Shown: positions 56,430-64,000 of the stretch, piece after piece
Layout: each line of letters opens with the position of its first letter
Position numbering within the stretch: position 1 is the stretch's first letter
From: Paraspadella gotoi
Lineage: Eukaryota; Chaetognatha
Direction: 5' to 3'
Assembly (NCBI GenBank): GCA_051294375.1
Contig: CM119270.1
Span: forward strand, 19,541,741-19,605,740
DNA: 64,000 nucleotides
Translations under genes and position numbers: made by a program
The notes under the pieces: generated by a model
What the model saw: only the letters and a program-made list of their open reading frames with translations
What the model was told of the DNA's origin: nothing
Databases searched by the model: none

Positions 56430-57030
56430 CAATGTACTTTACGCCTGAAATGCGACGACGAATTACGGACTGAAATCAGAAACTGTCATATTTGTGTGGA
56501 GTACAACATACACACGACGGTGAAGGAGAACCAATCGACTAAAATGCCGTTTGGCACGAGACAAATACTTTCTTGCGAATTTGCTGGGTCCGATAGCAAA
56601 CTCGAAAGGGTAAAATATATATTCTTACAGTAAGAGAATCTTCTTACTACCGGATAAAATCTATTCTTCGGCTGAAGATGTCGCTCATGCCTTTTTTAAA
56701 GATATTTGAAGTCTCATCGGAAATTTGGGATTGCGTTTTCGATCGATGGTAAATGAGTGACTTAACGAAAGATCGATCGAAACTATTTAAAGAAAACTGG
56801 GAGTACAAGTACAAACAAAGTACGTACGTCAGTAGACATCAAACTGTACTCGGAACGATTAAATTAAATCTGTCTGATTCAAATTTTTGAAATGGTAGAT
56901 AAAGAACCCGACTTACGAAAGTGGTCCGACATTTTGAAGAAAAGTCGAACTCTCCAATAAACATGAGTCCTTGCGTCTCGTACGCGGAAACATTCCAGGT
57001 AAGCCCCGGAAACACGCGATGAAGTTTTGG
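56430..57030 (+). mobile_element. Decayed LTR-retroelement integrase
   Basis: Three frames carry, in order, the tail of an HHCC zinc finger (C-x2-C at 56,484-56,495), the PFG-x-R and G-x3-S stretch before the integrase core, a core-like V-x-ES-x-Y segment, and a C-terminal segment with GNIPGKPRKHAMKFW near 56,985-57,030. Stops and frameshifts make it non-functional. It is most like Gypsy-type integrases; no LTRs were recognised. Confidence 0.6.
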
Positions 57031-58221
57031 AGAGAGTGGGAACCGAGATGTAATAAAGTACAAAAATATTACTGATAATTACTAAAATATTCTGCCTATT
57101 TGTCAATTTATTTCGTGTCTCACCATTATCAAGGGAACGGGCTAGGGCAAGTCATTATTAAAATTAAATGGGGATTAATATGCTAAATCGAATCAGTGAA
57201 AACATATTTAACTAAATGCTTCGCGTATGACCTGATATTAGTAATCATTTTTAATTACAGCTCTACGGCGACGTTTGAAAGTAAACAACAGACTCGTGAG
57301 GCGAGAAGGAGAGAGAGATAAGAGAGAGAAGAGAGAGACGAGAGAAAAGAGAGAGAGGCGATCGATCGTAGTCGCCTCACTCGTTTTATTTCGATTTCTG
57401 GAAGATCCATGCTAATTTTAACTGAATTAATAACAGATCTCTTATTGAAAATGTATGTCGATCGAAGCCACCTTCAAAAAAGGTTGGACAAATTGGACAA
57501 ATACACTGAATACTAAGGAACGCAAGTTTTAGCGGAACTCGTCGACGCGACTGCTGTTCTGCGATACTGATCAGGCAATTCCAAGAACGACCGATTTGTA
57601 AGGAAATGTGGGAGTAGCTAAAGTCCGTAGGGAAAAAAAAAAAACTAATTGACTTTAATTGATCGATCGAAAGGCGAAAATTTAAATTAATATATTCAAA
57701 GTTAATTCAAATCGTTAATAACGATAATATTTGATATGATGAACACGAATTGAGGAATGACAACATAGCATGTTGTCATGTTGCCGATCGAAGTCAACCG
57801 ACGCATATGGTTTGACAATTTAGAAATATGAATATTATTATTTGGATCAATTAATATTAATAGAACCTAAATAAGACGGTGTTTACCATGAAATAAACAT
57901 TACGAATGGGTTTACCTAACTTTGGAGTGATCTTCAGAAGGTCCCGCGATTTGGTTTTTCGATTGCGCTGAGGCGGCGGACCGGACGCTTAATTATTCTT
58001 GTTGCAATGATTGAGCCAGAGTACAGGGAAACGAACAAACGATACTTGGAACTTTGAACGACCCTAAAATCATAATTTGTTTGCACCCTTTTAGCTTCAA
58101 AATAACCTGTTTGCACGAATCTGTTCGCACTCTTTCATTTTCGACTTAAATTGATTTTTGCAAGGGGGGGGGGAGGGGGGGGGTGTTTCGGCACTGAATT
58201 TTAATTTGGCACCTTTTTCTC
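57031..58221. other. No gene supported
   Basis: AT-rich DNA with a GA-rich patch at 57,310-57,360. Confidence 0.5.
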
Positions 58222-58458
58222 TTACCCACACAAATGACGACATTGTAGGGCGACGAATGCAATGAGCAATGCCAGACAGACAATTGACAATACAAAGAAC
58301 GACCAAAGTAAAGAGCCAGAATGGTCAGGGGCTGACAATGCGAAAATGCCTGATTGGTGACGAGAATGGAACATGATTTCCCATATTTCCAGCCGATTTG
58401 GCGAGCAGAGTTTAATATGGCGGCCGCACAAACTGAAAGCGAAAACAATTTTCTGCAT
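58222..58458 (-). CDS. Possible small membrane-protein exon
   Basis: A 78-codon frame from Met ends with one strong hydrophobic segment (SLLWSFFVLSIVCLALLIAF) followed by basic/Cys residues. A good GTAAGAG donor lies just before the stop (TTTGTGTGG|GTAAGAG), so it could be a first exon. The start lies over GCCGCCATATT, a YY1-type promoter motif. No family is recognised. Confidence 0.25.
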   Translation of the reverse strand: MQKIVFAFSLCGRHIKLCSPNRLEIWEIMFHSRHQSGIFALSAPDHSGSLLWSFFVLSIVCLALLIAFVALQCRHLCG

Positions 58459-59499
58459 TTGTTATTAAAATTTTCCTTACCAAAATAACGCCATGTTTTG
58501 AAATTTAAATTAAAATTATGAAACGATTTATTCTTATTGGAAAATTGATGACTTAATTAAATTTGCCGCCATCGACTCCTTAAAGAGGAAGATAGACTGA
58601 TTCCGTTACACTTACCATTTTTAAGGGTTGGGAGCAGTGAAGAGCAGGCATGAATTCTTTTCATAATTCATACATGCCATAATTCCTTCATATCGATAAA
58701 AATTGTTTTGAATGTTTTCAGAAAAGATATGAAAAATAGATCAAGTGAGAAGTGATTTTGGGGCGCGTGAATGACTGCCATATTGGGTGGAAATGTTTTG
58801 TTTGATGTTTGTTTACATATTGGTTCTCAATATATATATATATATAATTAATTTTACATTTTAGTTCGAACTGGTTTGGCCGGCAGTTTTTCGAGCTTAT
58901 TTTCAAAACATTTTATTTTTGTTACGTTTTTTCATATTCAAGATGCAGCGCCAGATTTATTTTTGTCGCTTAATTTACTTTTCCCCAATTTAGCTATATG
59001 TGATCAATTGTAATAACTGTTATAACAAATTAAGATTATTGTACTACTGCCTTAACAATGTGATCTATTGTACCACTTTTAGCTACTCATTTATTGCCAT
59101 TTAACAAAATTTGTTTTGGGGGGGAGATGTTTAGTAATATTTTAATTAGACTCGCAATTTAGTAATTAACCTTTCGTTCAATTTTGTCTCTCTAAATTTT
59201 CCTCAGTTCCAAGTTTAATATTTCATAGATTCCCAGGAATCAGCGCCTATTTGTAAACATTTTGTCTAGTAGAATAAACAAAGGAAGAGAAGACGAGAGG
59301 GAGGCCGAGATTTAGTACATTCCATTTTTTAGATCTCAAGGGATTAAGGACGCAATATTTTATCACTGTTTAAATTTTCTAATACCTTTGGCAATCTACA
59401 ATTATTTCAGGTAACTTCAAAAACTAATTAGACAGACTATGATAGTTCAGCTCTCCTATCCGTCATTTTTGAGGGCACACGGACCACGTTACCAACAAA
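58459..59499. other. No gene supported
   Basis: AT-rich DNA; an (AT)n/(TA)n run at 58,831-58,850. Confidence 0.5.
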
Positions 59500-59557
59500 A
59501 GAAAGAAAGACAGAAAGAAAAGAGAAAGAAAAAAAGAAAGAAAGAAAGAAAGAACGA

Positions 59558-59589
<32 letters not shown>

Positions 59590-59632
59590 AAAGAAAGAAG
59601 AAGAAGAAAGAAAAGAAATAAAAAGAAAGAAA
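59500..59632. repeat. (AAAG)n microsatellite
   Basis: Repeated GAAAGAAAG, about 130 bp, with minor interruptions. Confidence 0.95.
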
Positions 59633-60640
59633 ATTCTTGCGCAGAAAGAAAAACCCAATCCCATTCGACTCTTTTGCAGACGAACTTTTGGCCCCATAGA
59701 TTTTTCCCTTTCCGGCGCGCGGGCCGGCAGAAACGCGGCGTCGGAAAGAACCGCCCAACTGAAGAGCACGACTGTCTTAGACGAGCGTGCAGTCTCGCGT
59801 CGCGCAGACGTCGGCCCGCCGAAATCAGCAAGGAGACGTCTCGCCTTTGCTGGGATTCTATTAGTCTGCTCGAGCAATAATCAAAAGAGAAGCAACGTTG
59901 AAATTACATTCTGCAACGGTACATTTAAAAAAAACATTTTTGCTACCAAATGGAAAGTAAAAAGTACGGCGTAGTTAAAAATTTCTAAATTTAACTTTAA
60001 TTAAAACTTCTAAAAGTGAGGGAACGACAACAATTATACTAATGCAACTTTTGGTAATAAAAAAAATTTATAAATAAATTTTTACAATTTACGCAGTAGG
60101 CCATATTTATACTAGTACTAATAATATAAATGTTAAAATTTCAAAACAGTTTTTTCTAAAATTTTTTTTTTCAGATTTTGGATTCGTCATAAAAGTTTGG
60201 ATAAAAAGAAATATACTCTTTTTTAAAAAATTCCTTCATTACAGTGGGTCAAAAATTAGAAAAAACTATATTTTTAAGCTGAAAATTAACTTTTTTATAT
60301 ATTAAATATAGTTTTTTTGGTAATTTTTAATCCACTTAATGAAAGAATTTTTAAAAATAATTTAATATTTTCTTTATCTAACTTTTGACGAGGAATTCAA
60401 ATCTGCAATCAAAATTAAGAAAAGAGCCTATTTTGAAATTTTTCAATTTTATAAGGATAGTAGTATATATAAATATGCTCTGCGAAAAATTAAAAAACAT
60501 AAAATTAATTTTTTTTTACAAATTAATGTTCACTGATGGTATGTTTGTTCATCTTGACTTTAGAAATTTTTGTACATAACTTTCACTACGCCTTAGTAAA
60601 GAGTAGCACAGTAAACAGAGTAAATCAGTGAAACGTAACT
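59633..60640. other. CpG-richer patch then AT-rich DNA, no gene supported
   Basis: 59,640-59,870 is G+C and CpG richer, with open frames on both strands but no domain. The rest is AT-rich. Confidence 0.45.
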
Positions 60641-61066
60641 TACCCCACAATGTATTCTACTGTCTTCGTTCAAACGCAAAGCCGCCCCGCTCACCGTCCG
60701 CCACGCTTCACTTTTTCTCTTTTCCTCTTCCCCTCTTCACCACGCCTCAGGCCTCCGCCCGAGACGTTTTTTTATGGTTTCCTTATCGTAGTTTCGGTTT
60801 TGGGTGGGAATTCGAAAAAACCCGCGGCGAATTTCCCGTTCCGCGCGCGTTTATGGTTCTTTTTACGAGTCCGCTCGTCGGGTCTAAATATTTGTTTCGC
60901 GTCCGTAAAAACTGACCCGAGAATATGGAAAAAACGTCGTTTCCGCGGCCGCCGCCGCCGCAGCGCCGCCGGCCCGCCGCCGCCGCCGCCGCCGCGCATA
61001 TCACGCCTTCCAATTTTCCGTGACATTGGACGTCGAACAACGGCCAGCCCAAAAACTGTCACCTAA
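60640..61066. other. CpG-rich block with (CCG)n
   Basis: Very CpG-rich for the window, with a CCGCCG trinucleotide run at 60,948-61,003 and open frames on both strands (Arg/Pro or Gly/Ala runs). It could be a promoter or first-exon CpG block; no splice or homology support. Confidence 0.45.
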
Positions 61067-61125
61067 GGTGTGGCCAAAAATTTCAAAATCCATAGTAGCT
61101 CAATTTACATCCGGCACAATATGTG

Positions 61126-61142
61126 GGGGGTATAAAAGTATG
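61126..61142 (+). promoter_or_regulatory. TATA-box-like element
   Basis: GGGGGTATAAAAGTATG is an excellent TATA match, 60 bp below the CpG block, with TCATCG about 30 nt downstream as a possible start. No gene is recognised behind it. Confidence 0.35.
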
Positions 61143-61975
61143 TTTGCCCAAATCTCATCGACTTGCTTCAACACCCTTAGCACTACCCTCGCTTAAAGGA
61201 TTTTTGGCACACCTTTGACTAAAAAATTAATTGTTAAATATGCCTTGTTTTATCGTACCACTCAACTTTATTCGCTGAGAACTCATCAAAGATTATTTCA
61301 ACAATCAATTTGAAAGTGCTCATTTCATCACAGCCTTCACAACTGGCTCCACAGCACGCTGGAGGATGTAGAGTTGATAACATCATTTGCCTTATAAATT
61401 CTAACATTCAGGGTAGAATCTCTTACTTTGACATAGTTTACAACTAATATGTTCCTTCTAATATAAATCAACAACATTTGATTTTATTAGAGGTGTGGTT
61501 CATCCCTGGAGGATTTAATTTCTGTTCCTTTTTTTATTTTTAATAAAATTACTAATTTTAAATTACATTTTCGGATAATTTAACATTACAGGCTGTGATG
61601 TAAGATGATACAAAAATTGGTCAGATCCAAAAAAATTGCATGAATTAAGCGTAGGTTTCAAAGAGAGCCCTCTCTTGAAGGATCTGGGAGCACACTCAAC
61701 ACCCCCTTTAAAAATGAGTAAAGATAACTTATTTTTTAAATCTAAAATGCTCTTTGGTTAAAATTTTATGACCAAAATTTTATGCTTCAGTTTGTACACA
61801 TATACATTAAACTAGAGAATATTTTTAATACTGGCATTATTGAAATGGATTTTGGTAATCATATTTGCTTCACTAGAGAATCGTTGAAAGAACAATCACA
61901 AAAGGGGGACAACTGTACGAATGTATTTGAAGAAATTTTATTTAATTAACCAGTGCTAAATTAACAGTGCCTTAA
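61143..61975. other. No gene seen
   Basis: AT-rich DNA without recognisable frames. Confidence 0.5.
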
Positions 61976-62245
61976 GTAAATGTAAAAGAAAGAATGATAT
62001 AAAGCTTTATAAGGGAGAAGACTGACAGAAAGAACGAAATAAAGGAAAGAAAGAAAGAAACGAAGAAAAAAGAGAGAAAAGAAAACGAGAAAAAGAGAGA
62101 AAAGAAAACGAGAAAAAAGAGAGAAAAAGAAAATTAGTACAAATAAAAAAGAAAACGAGAAAGAAAGAGAGAAAAAGAAAAAACGAGAAAGAAGAAAGAA
62201 AAAGAAAATGAGAAAGAAAGAGAAAAAGAGAACGAGAGAAAATTA
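61976..62245. repeat. (AAAG)n/(GAGAAA)n purine tract
   Basis: A/G-only imperfect repeats, including three near-identical AAAAGAGAGAAAAGAAAACG units. Confidence 0.9.
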
Positions 62246-63139
62246 ATATTATTTTTTATTTCGTGTCGAAAATCGTTTTCCAAAATCAAACAAACAAAAT
62301 CCTCGATCACAAAGTTAATTAATTAAATTACTTAATTACAAATAATTAATAATTAATTAATTACTATTTAATTTAATTACCTACTATTAAATGTTAGTTA
62401 ATTTAAATTTTAAGGCAACTTTTTTTCAAAGAAGCACGCCTTTGCTGCGGCTCCTGAAAGCAGCGGAACCCCAGACACACGGCACAGCAAATCATATCTT
62501 TTTGCTACTTCCATCATCGTTTTATGCCGTCACTCCTTCAGTCGTTACTCCTCACCGTCGCAATAAGTTTCCTCCATCGTTCAAAATTAATCTTCGTCCT
62601 TTCTTCGATCCGATCCCTGAAGAAGGCTTAATTCTTTCTGCTCTTTCTTTCCAACCCAAGCAAAGTCAGAATTTTATTGTTGCAAAAGTTGCGTTAGGGA
62701 AAAACTACCGCTATCCTAACCCTAATCCTACCCTAATCCTAATATCTATCCCTAACTAACCTTATCCCTAACCGAAACCCTAAACAATTAATCCATCGTT
62801 CAAATTATCGTCGTTGTATTGAACTAAGGTTCGGAGAATGTGGCTGTCCTTGAACTTCTAACTGACTAGGCTAATCTGCGCATTTGAAGACCAGATGAAC
62901 TCGGTTAGAATGGCGCAAAGAGACGATGACGCCGGTCACTTGAATGCCTGGAGATGATGACGACAAAAGTCTCGGTAGGATGACGAACTACGAAGTCCGC
63001 GGACTTGACAAAGTGTCAATTGAAGAGACAGAAATTATTATTAATGTGTTGTGACAGAACCGGTTTCAATATAAGCAGTCCGCTGAAGCTTCGGAATCAG
63101 GCTGTAACACCAATGTTACAGCGGGTTTAAGCGCCCCGT
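62246..63139. other. No gene supported; CCCTAA-like words at 62,705-62,785
   Basis: A 122-codon frame (62,391-62,759) runs into the irregular CCTAACCCTAATCC tract and has no domain. Confidence 0.5.
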
Positions 63140-63225
63140 CCCCTCTTTAAACTGCCAGACGACCACCGGGCTAAGAACCCCGGACCTTTGGGTTGGGAGG
63201 CGAATGACTTGCTTCCGGCACCAAT
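63140..63225 (-). mobile_element. tRNA-like SINE fragment, copy 2
   Basis: On the minus strand CCAACCCAAAGGTCCGGGGT then TCTTAGCCCGG repeats the element at 33,470-33,545 with single-base differences. Confidence 0.5.
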
Positions 63226-64000
63226 GGCCGCTGATGAACGGTTGGTGGATTTTAGTCACCATACAATGATGTCTGATGCTGTGAAGCTTGTAGAGTCTGT
63301 CACAGCTTGTGAGTGTGTAGTCTGTAGTTAGCAAGAAATAAACAAGGGACTAACAAAAACATTTAGTAACAACTCAGCAAATATATATAAGTTTTAAAGT
63401 GTTTTCTTACTTGTTTCTGAAGGCCATAATAAACAAAAGAGATGCTTCTTTTCATAGAAAGTCCACCAAACAAGCGATCACACAAAACATAAGATTCCGA
63501 GATTCTGGATAAAAGAGTTTCTATGCTCTGAACGAACTAAAAACCCAGTGACAACTTTGAGATCTGAAGATACCACGTGGTCAAGAATTGATCAAGAATC
63601 AAATAGAAATTTATCGAAATCACGGGCACCCAATCAGAAATCAGCTGTACATGCCTTTCGGAAATCTGTACTAAGTATAAACAAAGAGGAGAGCCTAAGA
63701 TGTTCCGCTGCAATCGCTAGAAACGGAGGCCGCATTTTCGATGTCAGTAATAAAGAAAAAAGATCAACGGCGCGAGCAAAGGGCAGAATCACGCATTTAA
63801 TACCCTCGACCAATAGGAAAGATAGTTACCTTATGCGTAAAGGTTTTGTTTTTTGATTGATGCAGATCTGACTGAGTCATCCACAAAGAAGAGACAGCAT
63901 GTGGATGACGCGCTAAGAAATCATTTGGCCGTGGAGGGTCATCCAATGTCAGAGAGAGTTGACGAACGTCTTGAGGATGTTTCAGAGTCGGAAGTGGCGT
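63226..64000. other. No gene supported
   Basis: A 102-codon frame at 63,548-63,856 has no recognised homology. The end of the window has better coding-like composition (63,860-64,000) but no start or splice site to support a call. Confidence 0.4.

Noticed and set aside
62618-62680. Another hammerhead core (CTGAAGAAGGC)
   Set aside because: The box is CTGAAGA, no stem II partner or GAAA follows at the right distance.
63548-63856. 102-codon + strand frame at the window end
   Set aside because: No homology, splice signals or composition evidence sufficient to call a gene.

Overview
The window looks like a draft genome assembly of an arthropod, possibly a crustacean. GT-AG introns, heavy (GA)n/(CT)n and tetranucleotide microsatellites, N gaps and frequent 1-2 bp frame slips inside conserved exons all fit this. 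Two large animal genes anchor it, transcribed towards each other. On the + strand (8.0-13.5 kb) are the juxtamembrane/kinase, linker and SAM exons of an Eph receptor tyrosine kinase; the extracellular exons lie outside the window or in unassembled sequence. On the - strand (about 54.9 kb down to 19.1 kb) is a contactin of the arthropod type: N-terminal C-type-lectin-like domain, six Ig domains, then FN3 domains. I could chain its exons mostly by matching splice phases. Its last exons are not visible below 19.1 kb.

The most interesting part is the 11.3-kb contactin intron (24,303-35,573) that splits Ig domain 4. It holds a nested cluster on the opposite (+) strand: four paralogues of a small all-alpha family carrying an R-x4-H (RN-x3-H) motif, which I read as DZIP3-like HEPN domains, plus a two-exon MATH-like/BTB protein. 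Three of the four paralogues end in a prenylation-type CaaX box preceded by another cysteine (CCVIL, CCVVL, CCVIM). The fourth has a lysine-rich tail instead. Together they look like a locally expanded family of putative membrane-tethered HEPN proteins.

Mobile-element traces are common. They include a near-canonical hammerhead ribozyme core (39.03-39.08 kb) with decayed relatives at 13.5, 26.5 and perhaps 49.8 kb, probably Penelope-like or retrozyme-like. There are also two inverted copies of a tRNA-headed SINE (43.6 and 45.2 kb), two copies of a second tRNA-like repeat (33.5 and 63.2 kb), a perfect-looking 140-bp hairpin (35.2 kb), and a decayed LTR-retroelement integrase (56.4-57.0 kb).

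A second structural theme is that many introns begin with a tandem repeat. In two cases the repeat unit contains the exon end plus the 5' splice site itself: Eph at 9.17-9.56 kb and contactin at 47.85-48.32 kb. This multiplies donor-like sites. The flanks (1-8 kb and 55-64 kb) hold mostly low-complexity DNA and no gene I can support well.
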